From assembly GCF_007748115.1 (NCBI RefSeq), contig NZ_CP036289.1:1178001-1242000 (forward strand): 64,000 nt of DNA, read 5' to 3'. This document shows positions 44,034-53,673 of this stretch, in pieces. The DNA comes from Bremerella volcania. GTDB taxonomy: Bacteria > Planctomycetota > Planctomycetia > Pirellulales > Pirellulaceae. The notes under the pieces are model-generated. The model did not search any database. It was not told where the DNA came from and saw only the letters and a program-made list of their open reading frames with translations. Each line of letters begins with the position of its first letter. Position 1 is the first letter of the stretch. Position numbers and translations under genes: made by a program.

Positions 44034-45953
44034 CTATCGTCCCGAAGCTGCCCAGGCCGCGGCCAGTTGCGAGGGAGTCATGTTGAACGCCGACTGGAAC
44101 GCTTCGTCGAAGTTGGTTCCCTTTCGCAGCGAATTCATCATGGCATCGTAAGAATTGCCGCGTCCCATGATTGCTTTCATGAACGCGTAGCTGGCAATCG
44201 AGGCCTGATCGGGCGACAGCCGGTTCATCACGAAGTCGTCCGGCTTGCTCATCGAACCCAAGGCCGACTCGATCTGGTTATCCCATTCAACGACTCGTGG
44301 GTCCTTCTTACTCATGCGTGAAGCCACGACTCGTCCGGCTCCTTCGGCAAACCAATCGGGCACCGTTCCATTGCCCAGCGAAGCAATGTGACTCGACGCG
44401 ATCAGCTGGCCGAGAAGAACCTCCAGGTCGTACTCGCCATCGGAAGGGACTTGAATCGAGCCGTAGGCGTCGGTCACGTTGTAGCGATAGTGTCCCTTCC
44501 AGTCGGCTGGCAGGTCACGACGTTCGATCATGTTGCCGAACTCGGCGTAGTCGTATCGCTTCTGGAAGAAATACAGCGTCATCTTTCCTTTAACCAGCGG
44601 CGTCGTCGTCGGGATCTTCAAGATGGTTCGCACCTTGTCGGCGGCTTTGTCGGCGTCGGCGACAAGCTCTTGCAAGGTAGCTTGACCCATCGTTCCGTAG
44701 GCCAGGAAGTTCGTCGAATCGACCTTGGCTGACTGTACGTTCGGCATGCCCAGGTCCCACATCTGCTGACTGCTTTCGGCCCGCATCGCGGCGAGTTGTT
44801 CGTGGGTTGCCTTCTTGGCCAGAGCGATCTGATTGATTCGCATCATCGAATCGTCGTTGGGCGATTCGCCGTCGAACTTACCCCCTTCGCGAATCCAAGT
44901 TTCGATCTTGGCGATCTGCTCGCCCGTCAGGGGTGGGCCGTTGCGGGGCATCCGCCCATTGCCGGTCGCTTTGATCAAGCGGACGATCATGCTGTCTTCC
45001 GGCTTGCCAGGCACAAATGGGGCACCGCTGTCACCCCCGCGGATGAAGCGGGCAAAGTTGTCCATGCCCAGGCCGCCAGGCGGGTTGTTTCCGCTGTGGC
45101 AATTAACGCAGCGGTTGGCCAGTACGCCAGCGACATCCAGCCCGAAGCTGACCTGTTCGTTCCCTGTCGCGGCAGCGACTTCCAGTTCCATCATCGCGGC
45201 TGGGTTGGCGGCACCTGCCTGGTTGATCGGGGCCTTAGGGTCGAGGCCGTCGTATTTGGCCCCTTCCTTCACCCAAGTCTTCAGGGCGGTAAGTTCCGGT
45301 GGGCGAACGCTGCCGCCACCACGCGGCATGTCGCCGGTTTCGATCGTCTCGATCAAGCGGCTACCAATATCGTCGCCGGGGAAAATCACCTTGCCAGCGG
45401 CTGGTCCTTGCATCAATGCTTCGAAGGTATTCGCGCTGAAACCACCTCGGCTGCCGGTCACGTGGCAGTTACCGCAGCGAGCAATCAGGATCGGAGCAAC
45501 ATGCTTGGTGAAGCTGATGTTTGCGGTTGGAAAGGTCGTCGGCAGAGGAGCGGGTGCCGGAGCCGGCGTACCAGGAACAGCGGGATCGTTGGCCATCATC
45601 ATTGGGGATGGAGCCATCGCGGAGGCCGTCAGCGGTTTGAGCGTGTATCCTTCCAGCTCCAGCAAGCCGTGGGAAATCGCCAGGCTCTCGGCCAGGTCTT
45701 GCAGTTCCTGGGTCACTTCCGCGTCGCCAGCAGTACCGAGCTTCTCCATCCGCGATTGAATATCGCGAACCAATTCCACCGATTCGGCAATCATGCCTCG
45801 TTTGAGGAAGTTGGAAGTCTTGCGGATGTCGAGCTTCAACGCCTGAAGCTGCAGTCGCTGCTCTTCATCCGGGGCAGCATGAATGTTCGAGACGAACAAT
45901 CCACTGAGCAGAACGACGATGGCCGTGGTCGTGATGGAGGGGAATTTAGTCAA
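44034..45953 (-). CDS. Planctomycete-type cytochrome c protein with degenerate peptidase-like C-terminus (TTG start)
   Basis: I choose TTG 45953 because AGGG lies about seven bases upstream and the product then starts with a clean signal peptide (TTTAIVVLLSGLFVSNIHAA); an ATG frame further upstream (46079) extends into poor sequence. The 639-residue protein has two CxxCH modules of the planctomycete cytochrome type: CGNCHVTGSRGG (about residue 158) and CVNCHSGNNPPGG (about 280), each followed by G-D-M-P-R-G or G-R-M-P-R-N. The C-terminal 250 residues resemble peptidase-MA/DUF1570-like domains, but the usual HExxH is replaced by a sequence reading SSHIASL, so it is probably inactive. Periplasmic electron transfer or binding is likely. 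Confidence 0.78.
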   Translation of the reverse strand: MTKFPSITTTAIVVLLSGLFVSNIHAAPDEEQRLQLQALKLDIRKTSNFLKRGMIAESVELVRDIQSRMEKLGTAGDAEVTQELQDLAESLAISHGLLELEGYTLKPLTASAMAPSPMMMANDPAVPGTPAPAPAPLPTTFPTANISFTKHVAPILIARCGNCHVTGSRGGFSANTFEALMQGPAAGKVIFPGDDIGSRLIETIETGDMPRGGGSVRPPELTALKTWVKEGAKYDGLDPKAPINQAGAANPAAMMELEVAAATGNEQVSFGLDVAGVLANRCVNCHSGNNPPGGLGMDNFARFIRGGDSGAPFVPGKPEDSMIVRLIKATGNGRMPRNGPPLTGEQIAKIETWIREGGKFDGESPNDDSMMRINQIALAKKATHEQLAAMRAESSQQMWDLGMPNVQSAKVDSTNFLAYGTMGQATLQELVADADKAADKVRTILKIPTTTPLVKGKMTLYFFQKRYDYAEFGNMIERRDLPADWKGHYRYNVTDAYGSIQVPSDGEYDLEVLLGQLIASSHIASLGNGTVPDWFAEGAGRVVASRMSKKDPRVVEWDNQIESALGSMSKPDDFVMNRLSPDQASIASYAFMKAIMGRGNSYDAMMNSLRKGTNFDEAFQSAFNMTPSQLAAAWAASGR

Positions 45954-46169
45954 GGTTCGACCCTGTGAGACAACGGTGAGCGAGTTGAATAAGGAAGCAT
46001 CGATATTACATGCCATGGTAGCGAGAACCGCGAACCGATGCATTAGGAATGAACGCCGCAAGCGCGAAAATGTACCCACGATCGCCCCTAAACGAAACGT
46101 TCAGAACCCTAAGCTACAGCCAGAACGCTACTTACGGCTAATGGCCCTAAAAGCATAGCATGTTTTCGC

Positions 46170-46886
46170 TTAGGTATGATGATGGCGGCGAACCACCTTT
46201 TTCGCGGCGCGATCGGCCATTTGCTTTCGTCGCGTCGGACGGTAGCCGTACTCGATCGCGAACCATTCGGCGTAGCGCTCTCGGGCGAGGTAATTGTTAT
46301 TCCGCGTGTCGAGCAGATGCCCGAGTTCGTGAATCAGGACATTGTTCAGGTAGAAATCGCGGATCGTGTCCTCGGTCCACTCCAAACGCCAGAAACCATC
46401 CTCGTCTTCCTCCCAGACGGCGCCGAACATCTTGGCTTCGACCACTTGCTCGGGACGCGGAGGATGAGGGAAATACTCGATGAGCGATTCATCCATTGGG
46501 TAGAGGTAAATCGCCGCACCCCACTGCATGCCGTAACATGGGAAGCTCAGCTTCTTTTTGGTCAGCCGGCTCAGTTGGACGACTTCCAGACCTCCGATCA
46601 TCCACTCGGGAAGTTCACTTAGACGCGAACGAATCTCGTCTTCGGTCAAAATATGGACAAAGCCTTCGCCGGGCGACTGGTAGATGAACTTGTAGTTCGA
46701 GCCGGTATTGCCGGTTGGTTCGTGCCAATCTTCCGGCGGCACGAAATACCCACCACATTCGGCCGTCCGACCCGATTCTCCGACACGGCGACGAGACGCT
46801 TGCGTCGACAAACGAAAATCGCGCGACGCGACTTTCGTCTTCGCTACTTTCGTATGCGTGATGCCTCGGTGCGACATGCGTGCCAT
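46170..46886 (-). CDS. Zinc-metalloprotease-like protein with HELGH motif
   Basis: The 238-residue protein has the zincin motif HELGH at about residues 186-190 and downstream acidic candidates in the stretch RERYAEWFAIE that could give the third metal ligand. The first 45 residues are basic and rich in Thr/Lys/Arg and look disordered, with no signal peptide. The central region (LEVVQLSRLTKKKLSFPCYG) is unassigned. I do not recognise a named family. Metal-dependent peptidase activity is inferred from the motif only. Confidence 0.65.
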   Translation of the reverse strand: MARMSHRGITHTKVAKTKVASRDFRLSTQASRRRVGESGRTAECGGYFVPPEDWHEPTGNTGSNYKFIYQSPGEGFVHILTEDEIRSRLSELPEWMIGGLEVVQLSRLTKKKLSFPCYGMQWGAAIYLYPMDESLIEYFPHPPRPEQVVEAKMFGAVWEEDEDGFWRLEWTEDTIRDFYLNNVLIHELGHLLDTRNNNYLARERYAEWFAIEYGYRPTRRKQMADRAAKKVVRRHHHT

Positions 46887-47193
46887 GGAATTCTCTGCGT
46901 TAGGCCTGTCGAGCGATCCTTCTCGGGGCGCTCATGGTGTCGATCGTGGTCGGTCTTCCTGCGACATGCGGAACCGCGAATTCCATTTCAGGTTTAGGAA
47001 CCAGTCAGCCGCTGTTCGGGCTCTTTGTTCTTCTACCTTATCCTACGTCGCGGTCCGAGCAGTTTTCAAGCGATTTTGTTAAGTCGCTTTGTAGAAAAGA
47101 CTTAGGTTCTTGCTGGCGCTGCCCGGACAGCACCGGGAGACTCAAGAGACAGGCCGAATCAGCTCTGTCAATACACCTCTATAGGGTGGTTTT
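46887..47193. other. Intergenic region without a recognised gene
   Basis: About 300 bases between the metalloprotease start and the kinase stop, both on the minus strand. Short frames here contain unlikely residue runs. A small hairpin near 47175 lacks a T-run. The region should contain the metalloprotease promoter. Confidence 0.45.
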
Positions 47194-48975
47194 CTAGGCG
47201 AAGACGCGGGGGCGTTTCGTCGAGTGTTCCCAACGACTTTCCAGGTTGCCCTTTTGCGGATCGATCGGTTCCGAGTTTTCTTCCGCGGTTTGATAGCTGA
47301 TGGCAATGAGAATGCCAATCAACATGAACAACACGGCAACCACGATCCAGATGATGACAGGCACCCCTTGGACAGCAGAATTGAGATCGATCGAATCTCC
47401 CAAACCTGGCTGAGAAGCCACTCGTCGCTTCTTGGCCTCGGCCGCCTGGCGTTCCTCGGCCTGTTGCTTGAGTTCCGCGGAAGAGATCAAAAGCGAACCA
47501 CCAACATCGCTTGTTGGGACATCCATCGCGAATGGGTCGTCCTCAAATTCCTGAGAATCAAACAACGAGGAACCGGAAGAAGACAGGGGATCGCTCAACG
47601 GGATGCTGGCGTCGTCTTCATCGTCGAGTGCCTTGGCCACCGGCAGCGATTCGCTGCCGCGGGACGGGCGCCGCGCGGGATTGGGACGCTGCGAGGTATC
47701 GTTGGACCGATCGGCCACGGTATCGCCGATCGCCGGATCGAAATTGCTGGACGAAGGGGATTCCCGCATGTCGGGAGGAAGTAGATCGTCTACCTCGTAC
47801 GACGAGCCTCCGCCACTACCGCCACCACGCTGATGACTCGACTGATGCGCGGCCCTAGACCGATTGGCGGCCTCTTGGGCGGCGGTGGTAAGGATGGCCG
47901 AACCCGGCTTTTCGTCGACATGGGTCGGCTCTTTACCGCGAGATTCCATCCACGCACGAAGCTCGAAAGCAACTTCCGAGGCGTTTGTGTAGCGATCCTC
48001 CGGCTGCTTGGCGATCATCTTCTCGCAGATCCGCTGCAGAGACGGAGGGCAGTTGGGACGCGATTTCTTGATCGGATCGGGCATCACGCTCTGATGCTTG
48101 GCGATTCGCTGGGCCAGACTTCCTTCGGGAAATGGAGGATGTCCGGTCAGGAGGTAATATAAGGAACAGCCCAGGCTGTAAATGTCGGCACGATGGTCGA
48201 CCTTGTGGCTATTGACCGCCTGTTCCGGAGCAAGGTAATCGGCCGTTCCCAGGACGTTTTCTTCGTGAGCAATGGTTAGCGAAGCGCTATCGTCCTGCTT
48301 GATGCGGGCCAAGCCCATATCCAGAATCTTGACGACGCCCCGGTCGTCCAGCAGTAGGTTGGCCGGTTTCACGTCTCGGTGAACCACCCCTTTGTCGTGG
48401 GCGTGCTGAAGTCCGTCGGCGGCCTGGGCGATATAGTCTGCTGCCGCTTCAAAAGGAACCGGACCACTTTCTCGCACGATTTGCTGCAGGTCGGCGCCAG
48501 GGACGTACTCCATCACGATGTAATGGGTGTTGTCTTCGTTGTCGACGTCGAATGCCCGAACAATGTTCGGGTGATCGAGATGAGCGGCTGCCTGGGCTTC
48601 TAAATGGAAGCGAGCCAGGTACGAGGCATCATTCACGCGTCGGCGGGGAAGGACCTTGATCGCCACTTTGCGATTCATCAAGATATGTTCCGCCAGGTAG
48701 ACGCTACTCATCCCGCCGGTGCCTAAGTGCTTCAGTAGTCGATACTTCGAGAGGAAGAACCCCTTGTATTTGCCATTGCGAAGCTTCTCGCAGTGCCAAG
48801 TGGTAAGCAGGTGCTTCTCGACGAAGTGCTTTTGCAGGGCATCCAAATCTTCCGGCAGTTTTCCGTCGTTGGAAGCGCGGAGTTCCTCCACGACCTGCTC
48901 CAAAGCAGACGATTCGACGAGCTTGCTCTTACTGATCAGCTCGATAAATCGATTGGAATCAACAACTGTTGGCAT
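47194..48975 (-). CDS. Membrane-anchored Hanks-type Ser/Thr protein kinase with atypical DMG motif
   Basis: I use ATG 48975; an upstream TTG frame (49011) has no ribosome-binding site. The 593-residue protein has an N-terminal helical module (about 1-75), then a kinase domain with GTGGMSSVYLAEH (85-97), Lys107 (VAIKVL), HRDVKPANLLL (199-209) and DMGLAR where DFG is usual (219-224). After residue 340 comes a Ser/Pro/Asp-rich region and near residues 535-560 a single helix (VPVIIWIVVAVLFMLIGILI). Kinase residues other than DFG are intact, so activity is likely. No target is visible. Confidence 0.9.
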   Translation of the reverse strand: MPTVVDSNRFIELISKSKLVESSALEQVVEELRASNDGKLPEDLDALQKHFVEKHLLTTWHCEKLRNGKYKGFFLSKYRLLKHLGTGGMSSVYLAEHILMNRKVAIKVLPRRRVNDASYLARFHLEAQAAAHLDHPNIVRAFDVDNEDNTHYIVMEYVPGADLQQIVRESGPVPFEAAADYIAQAADGLQHAHDKGVVHRDVKPANLLLDDRGVVKILDMGLARIKQDDSASLTIAHEENVLGTADYLAPEQAVNSHKVDHRADIYSLGCSLYYLLTGHPPFPEGSLAQRIAKHQSVMPDPIKKSRPNCPPSLQRICEKMIAKQPEDRYTNASEVAFELRAWMESRGKEPTHVDEKPGSAILTTAAQEAANRSRAAHQSSHQRGGGSGGGSSYEVDDLLPPDMRESPSSSNFDPAIGDTVADRSNDTSQRPNPARRPSRGSESLPVAKALDDEDDASIPLSDPLSSSGSSLFDSQEFEDDPFAMDVPTSDVGGSLLISSAELKQQAEERQAAEAKKRRVASQPGLGDSIDLNSAVQGVPVIIWIVVAVLFMLIGILIAISYQTAEENSEPIDPQKGNLESRWEHSTKRPRVFA

Positions 48976-49274
48976 ACCAATCCGAAATGATGCGGTCACG
49001 GAGCGTCCCAACTACCGTAGAAGTGCTTTACTTCGCGAGCTGTTGAGACGAAAATTCCCTACTGAAGGGAAAGTCATTAGACTGATTCAGAGTATAGACT
49101 AACAGAGACATATTGCTCGAAACAACAATCTCTGGCAATTTTCACAGGTTTGCCCCCCGCGGAAATCTTCCCCTCTGCGAAAGGGTAAAATCGAATCCCT
49201 ACACGCGTTCGTAGTGGTCCATGGCGAGTGGGATGCAAGCGGCCTTCAACGAATCTTAATAAGGTGATAGTTCG

Positions 49275-49556
49275 GTGAGTTCCGATTCCCCTCCACATTA
49301 CGATGCTCGGATTGTCATCTACACGCGACAAGGGTGCCACTGTTGTGAAAGCGCCGAGGCAATCGTCCGCAAATTCGTGTCGGACATTACGTTAGTCGAT
49401 ATCGACAGCGATTCGGAACTAACGCAGAAATTTAATACCTCGGTCCCCGTGGTCGAAATAAATGGCAAAGTTCGCTTTCGCGGCAAAGTTTCACCGATGC
49501 TGCTGGAGCGGACCCTCAAGGCCGAAGCCAGGCAAGTCGCCGGGCCGGCATCCTGA
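49275..49556 (+). CDS. Glutaredoxin-like (DUF836) thiol protein, GTG start
   Basis: The frame starts with GTG 49275 preceded by AAGGTGAT. The 93-residue product has a thioredoxin-type fold signature IVIYTRQGCHCCESAEAIV, with the redox CxxC as CHCC (Cys21, Cys24), and a cis-Pro segment TSVPVVEINGKV. This is the DUF836/glutaredoxin-like small protein group. Cytosolic thiol-disulfide exchange is likely. It is 44 bases from thiO on the same strand, so a shared transcript is possible. Confidence 0.85.
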   Translation: MSSDSPPHYDARIVIYTRQGCHCCESAEAIVRKFVSDITLVDIDSDSELTQKFNTSVPVVEINGKVRFRGKVSPMLLERTLKAEARQVAGPAS

Positions 49557-49600
49557 GCCATTCTTTCTCGCGCATATTTCCTGGGTTTAGGTGATCTGAA

Positions 49601-50755
49601 TTGCCCTCTCTCGCTCGCTCTCGCCCCGATTTCTTGATTGTTGGTGGGGGGGTGATCGGTCTTTCCATTGCCTACGAATTGGCGGGAAAGGGACGCCAGG
49701 TGTTGCTGGTCGAAAAGGGGCAATTGGGACGCGAGGCCTCGTGGGCCGGGGCTGGTCTGTTACCACCCGCCAACGAAAAAGAGGCCTGGGATCCGCAGGA
49801 ACAACTCCGCGGTCTCAGCCATCGGCTGTTTCCTGAGTGGTCGGCCCGGCTGAAAGCGGAGACGCGGATCGATAACGAGTTTGAGATCAGCGGCGGACTG
49901 TACCTGGCCCGCGACCCCGGCGAGGCCGCTTCGCTGCGCATGGCTTGTGTGCATTATGAAGAGGAAGGGGTGGAAGTCCAGCGGCTCGATCCCGCTCAAC
50001 TCGCCGTGCGTTTTCCCCACTTGCAGTCGAGCCAGTCGATTCGGGACGCCGTATTTCTACCGGGCGAAGCGGTCGTGCGTAATCCGCGGCATCTCCAGGC
50101 ACTCGTGCAAGGATGCCGCAGCCGAGGCGTTCGCTTTCTCGAAAACACCGAGATCACCCGCTGGCAGTTTCAAGGAGAACGGCTTACCTCGGTCGAGGCG
50201 CATGGCGAAGAGATTTCGCCTGGAGCGTGTTGCCTGGCGACCGGGGCCTGGTCGCAGTTGTTGACCGATCAGGTTCTCGACCGAGGGAACTTCTCCGGCC
50301 GAATGCAGCGACCCGAGATCGAGCCGATCCGAGGTCAGCTTGTCCTGCTGGATGCGGGAGAGCGGTTCTTCTCGTCGCCGATCAACGAAGGGGTCCGTTA
50401 CATTGTGCCCCGGCGGGATGGGCTGGTGCTGGTGGGGGCAACCGTCGAAGAAGTCGGCTTCGATAAATCGAACACTCCGGAAGCGATCGAAGACCTCACC
50501 CAGTTTGCCAGGCAGTGGGTACCTCGGCTGGAGGACGCCAAGCGCGTGAAAGCGTGGTCCGGCCTGCGTCCGGCCAGCGTCGATCGCATTCCTTATTTAG
50601 GGCAATTGCCAGGCATGGCGAACGTCTATTTGGCCGCAGGCCATTATCGCAGCGGTTTGCATCTTTCTCCGGCGACCGCCACGGTCATGAGCCAATTGAT
50701 GTGCGGTGAGAAACCGCAAATCGATCTGCATCCCTTCCGCGTGAATCGCGCGTAG
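49601..50755 (+). CDS. thiO: Glycine oxidase ThiO
   Basis: TTG 49601 is preceded by GGTGAT. The 384-residue FAD enzyme has the dinucleotide motif GGGVIGLSIAYELAGKG (14-30), an REASWAGAGLLPPAN segment typical of ThiO/DadA-like D-amino-acid dehydrogenases, and a C-terminal GHYRSGLHLSPAT. It oxidises glycine to iminoglycine for thiazole synthesis in thiamine biosynthesis. The identification relies on motifs and length; DadA-like alternatives are less likely. Other thi genes are not in the window. Confidence 0.85.
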   Translation: MPSLARSRPDFLIVGGGVIGLSIAYELAGKGRQVLLVEKGQLGREASWAGAGLLPPANEKEAWDPQEQLRGLSHRLFPEWSARLKAETRIDNEFEISGGLYLARDPGEAASLRMACVHYEEEGVEVQRLDPAQLAVRFPHLQSSQSIRDAVFLPGEAVVRNPRHLQALVQGCRSRGVRFLENTEITRWQFQGERLTSVEAHGEEISPGACCLATGAWSQLLTDQVLDRGNFSGRMQRPEIEPIRGQLVLLDAGERFFSSPINEGVRYIVPRRDGLVLVGATVEEVGFDKSNTPEAIEDLTQFARQWVPRLEDAKRVKAWSGLRPASVDRIPYLGQLPGMANVYLAAGHYRSGLHLSPATATVMSQLMCGEKPQIDLHPFRVNRA

Positions 50756-50762
50756 CCTGCGG

Positions 50763-51890
50763 TTACGAAACCGTCGCGGCACCCCACATGCGACGCACTT
50801 GGGCAGTGATCGTCGCCGCGGCTTCGTCGAGTGAGAACTGACGATCGACATTGCCGGCCAGGTAGGCGACCTTATTCATGCCGTACACATCCGAGGTCGC
50901 TTCGTCTTGTCCCAGAACATAACCGCCGGCTGCTTTGATTTCGCCGCAGCCGTCCGAGCCATCGCGCCCCATGCCGGTCATGATGACCCCCAGCAGTCGA
51001 TCCTGATAAACCTTCACGGCTGACGACATCATCACGTCGACCGAAGGGCGGTGACCGCTGACGAAGTCGCCATCACGCACAAGCAGCTTGCCTCCCTTGG
51101 CACCGTTGCGGACGATTTCCAGATGCTTGCCGCCGGGTGCCAGGTAGGCATGCCCTGGCAGAAGGACGTCGCCCGTTTCGGCTTCTTTCACGTTGACCCG
51201 CGAGAGGGAATTCAAACGGTTGGCAAACGCCTTGGTAAAGTTGGCCGGCATGTGCTGAACGATAACGAGCGGTGGAAGGCTGTCGGGCAACACCTCGAGC
51301 ATCGAGGCCAACGCAGGAGGGCCGCCGGTCGAGATTCCCAATGCAATGCACTTATCGGATACCGGAAGTTTCTCAGTGGAAATGGGCTGGGGAACCGGTT
51401 TCGTTTCATTGGAAAGACCGAGCTTATCGCGACGTTCTTTTCGCTTCTGCGCGCGCTCACGACGCATCGTCAGAACCTTATTAACGTCGGTGTTGCCAAC
51501 CATGCGAATTCGACGGATGAGTTCGGTTCGCAGGATGGTCTCCGCTTCTTTCAGCCCTTCCGGCTTCGCGATATAGTCGATCGCACCGCGGTCGAGTGCT
51601 TCAAGCGTGATCTGTCCGCCAAGTTGGGTCGTGGCGCTGACCATAATGACGGGGATCGCTTGCTCGGAGAGAATCGCATCGAGCGTTTCCAGCCCATCCA
51701 TTTTGGGCATCTGAACATCCAACGTGATCAAGTCCGGCTTTAAGCTGCGCGCAAGTCGGACTGCCTCTTTTCCGTCGGAAGCCGTCGCGATCACTTCGAT
51801 ATCGGACGTTTCTTCCAGCAGATCAGAGATCAATGTCTGGATCAGTTTCGAGTCGTCAACTACAAGTACGCGCAGTGTGCGTTGGACCAT
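50763..51890 (-). CDS. cheB: Chemotaxis response-regulator protein-glutamate methylesterase CheB
   Basis: The 375-residue protein has a receiver domain with Asp13-type acidic patch (VDDSK) and the phosphorylation site Asp58 (LITLDVQMPKMDG), then a linker and the methylesterase domain with Ser187 (GISTGGPPAL), His213 (VQHMPANF) and Asp310 (GMGRDGSDG). The spacing between these three residues matches the E. coli catalytic triad. It demethylates chemoreceptors and can deamidate them. No cheA, cheR or receptor gene is present, so this copy is an orphan in the window. Convergent with thiO, seven bases apart. Confidence 0.9.
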   Translation of the reverse strand: MVQRTLRVLVVDDSKLIQTLISDLLEETSDIEVIATASDGKEAVRLARSLKPDLITLDVQMPKMDGLETLDAILSEQAIPVIMVSATTQLGGQITLEALDRGAIDYIAKPEGLKEAETILRTELIRRIRMVGNTDVNKVLTMRRERAQKRKERRDKLGLSNETKPVPQPISTEKLPVSDKCIALGISTGGPPALASMLEVLPDSLPPLVIVQHMPANFTKAFANRLNSLSRVNVKEAETGDVLLPGHAYLAPGGKHLEIVRNGAKGGKLLVRDGDFVSGHRPSVDVMMSSAVKVYQDRLLGVIMTGMGRDGSDGCGEIKAAGGYVLGQDEATSDVYGMNKVAYLAGNVDRQFSLDEAAATITAQVRRMWGAATVS

Positions 51891-52165
51891 TATCTCGCCC
51901 CAAGTCTATGGTGCCATTTCCGTTTCAAAAACATAAGGAAGAGCCACACTTGATATACCGCGCTCATATTTCCTCGGGAAACCTTAGGTCATGCCAGTCC
52001 GAGGGGAGCGGTGGCTTGCTGGAAACCACATCGATTTTTCTCCATTGCCAGGTCTTGTCAGAGCGAAAAGCCAATTCTTCCTTATAATCGTTACCAGTGG
52101 CCGTCGCGCAGAGCGAACGAAGCCCGATATTCTCGCAACCTTCCCTTCATAGCAGAGGCCAGCGG

Positions 52166-53374
52166 ATGGCAGTGGAATCGCCTGCCCGGATCGTGATTGT
52201 TGGAGCCGGATCGATTGGCATCGAAGCCGCCTTGTACGCCCGATTTCTCGGGTACAAGGTAACCGTCCTTGATTCCGGCGACGTGGGTGCTCATCTACGA
52301 AAGTGGGGACACGTCCGCATGTTCACGCCGTTTCGCGACAATTGCACCAAGTTGGGCAAGTCGGCCCTGGCCGCCCAGCATCAAGATCTTTCGCTGCCGT
52401 TGGGGGATCAATACGTCACGGCGGGCCAGTATCTGGAGCAATACCTTCAACCGCTGGCCGAGAGCGATCTGGTCGCCGATTGCGTGAAACGGCACCACAC
52501 GGTGCTTTCCATCGCGAGAAGCTCGCAGACCAAGACCGAAAACTATGGCCAACCCGCGCGAAGCGAGACTCCCCTGGTGACCCTGGCCAAAGACGAGCAA
52601 GGGCACGAGTACGTCTTTGAAAGCGATATCGTCCTGGACTGCAGCGGCGTGGGGGCTCAGCCCAACTTCATCGGCGGCGGCGGTAGTCCCGCGGTTGGGG
52701 AACTGGCGGCTCGTCCTTACTTGGAAACCGGGCTGATCGATGCCAAAGGGAAAGACGCCAAGCATTACGCCAATCAGCAAATCCTGGTGATTGGGGCAGG
52801 ACACTCCGCGGCAACCAACATTTGCCAGCTGAGTTTATTGGCCCGAGAAACACTCGAAACGCATGTAACCTGGGTAACCCGCGAGGGGAAAGCCGACGGG
52901 CAATGCGGACCAGTGGCCGTGATCGAGGATGATGTGCTTCCGCAGCGGAAGCGTATGGCGGTCGAAGCGAATCGGCTTCTGGTCGACGAGAATGGGCATC
53001 TCGACCACTGGCCAGAAACGACGGTGAAATCGATTCACTACGAACCTCAGAACAATCACTTTCATGTGACGCTGGACGGGAAGCACTCCGGCGTCCATAC
53101 GTTTGATCGAGTGGTGGCCAACGTGGGCTACCGGCCCAATCTCGAGATGCTGCACGAATTGCAACTCGACCTGTGCCCCAACACCGAAGGCACCAAGAGC
53201 CTGATTCAACCGGAACCGAACTTCTACATCCTGGGCTCGAAGAGCTACGGAAGAGACTCAAGCTATCTCCACGGCAACGGGCTCGATCAAATTCGCCGCG
53301 TCTTCGCGATCATCGGCGGCCGAGAGAGCCTCGATCTCTACGCCGAACCTCCCAGCAGCTCGAATCAGGCGTAA
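52166..53374 (+). CDS. FAD/NAD(P)-binding oxidoreductase
   Basis: I choose ATG 52166; GTG 52097 is an alternative in-frame start but adds a stretch with no counterpart. The 402-residue protein has a Rossmann motif GAGSIGIEAALYARFLGYKV (13-32), a middle segment ILVIGAGHSAATNICQLSLL that is a second GxGxxx dinucleotide site (about 205-224), and PNLEMLHELQLDLCPNTEG. The two nucleotide sites indicate a flavoprotein of the trimethylamine-monooxygenase / pyridine-nucleotide-disulfide type. The substrate is unknown. Stands alone. Confidence 0.8.
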   Translation: MAVESPARIVIVGAGSIGIEAALYARFLGYKVTVLDSGDVGAHLRKWGHVRMFTPFRDNCTKLGKSALAAQHQDLSLPLGDQYVTAGQYLEQYLQPLAESDLVADCVKRHHTVLSIARSSQTKTENYGQPARSETPLVTLAKDEQGHEYVFESDIVLDCSGVGAQPNFIGGGGSPAVGELAARPYLETGLIDAKGKDAKHYANQQILVIGAGHSAATNICQLSLLARETLETHVTWVTREGKADGQCGPVAVIEDDVLPQRKRMAVEANRLLVDENGHLDHWPETTVKSIHYEPQNNHFHVTLDGKHSGVHTFDRVVANVGYRPNLEMLHELQLDLCPNTEGTKSLIQPEPNFYILGSKSYGRDSSYLHGNGLDQIRRVFAIIGGRESLDLYAEPPSSSNQA

Positions 53375-53673
53375 GCTACACGCGATATCCATTTCGCAAC
53401 GTCTACCTGCTGAGTGGACTATAGCCCTGCTATCACGCTTTTTGTGGTCAAAGTTTGGTCAATCTTGTTGCAAGCTTCTTCCAAGACACATGGAAAGAGC
53501 CAGTTTCCCTCGGGAAAATCAGGGAAAACTCGCAAGTTTAGCGCCAACCATTTCTTTCATAACTGCGTACAGCTTGGCGTGCATTGGGCCGATTGATCTC
53601 GTATATTACGGAGATTGTCATGCCTGATGTTTCTTGAGAGAGTGCCCCACATCGAATCAACGAAGGCCTGAAG

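Noticed and set aside
44796-45968. Plus-strand open frame of 390 codons antisense to the cytochrome gene
   Set aside because: No ribosome-binding site or recognisable domain; the opposite strand encodes CxxCH modules and a signal peptide.
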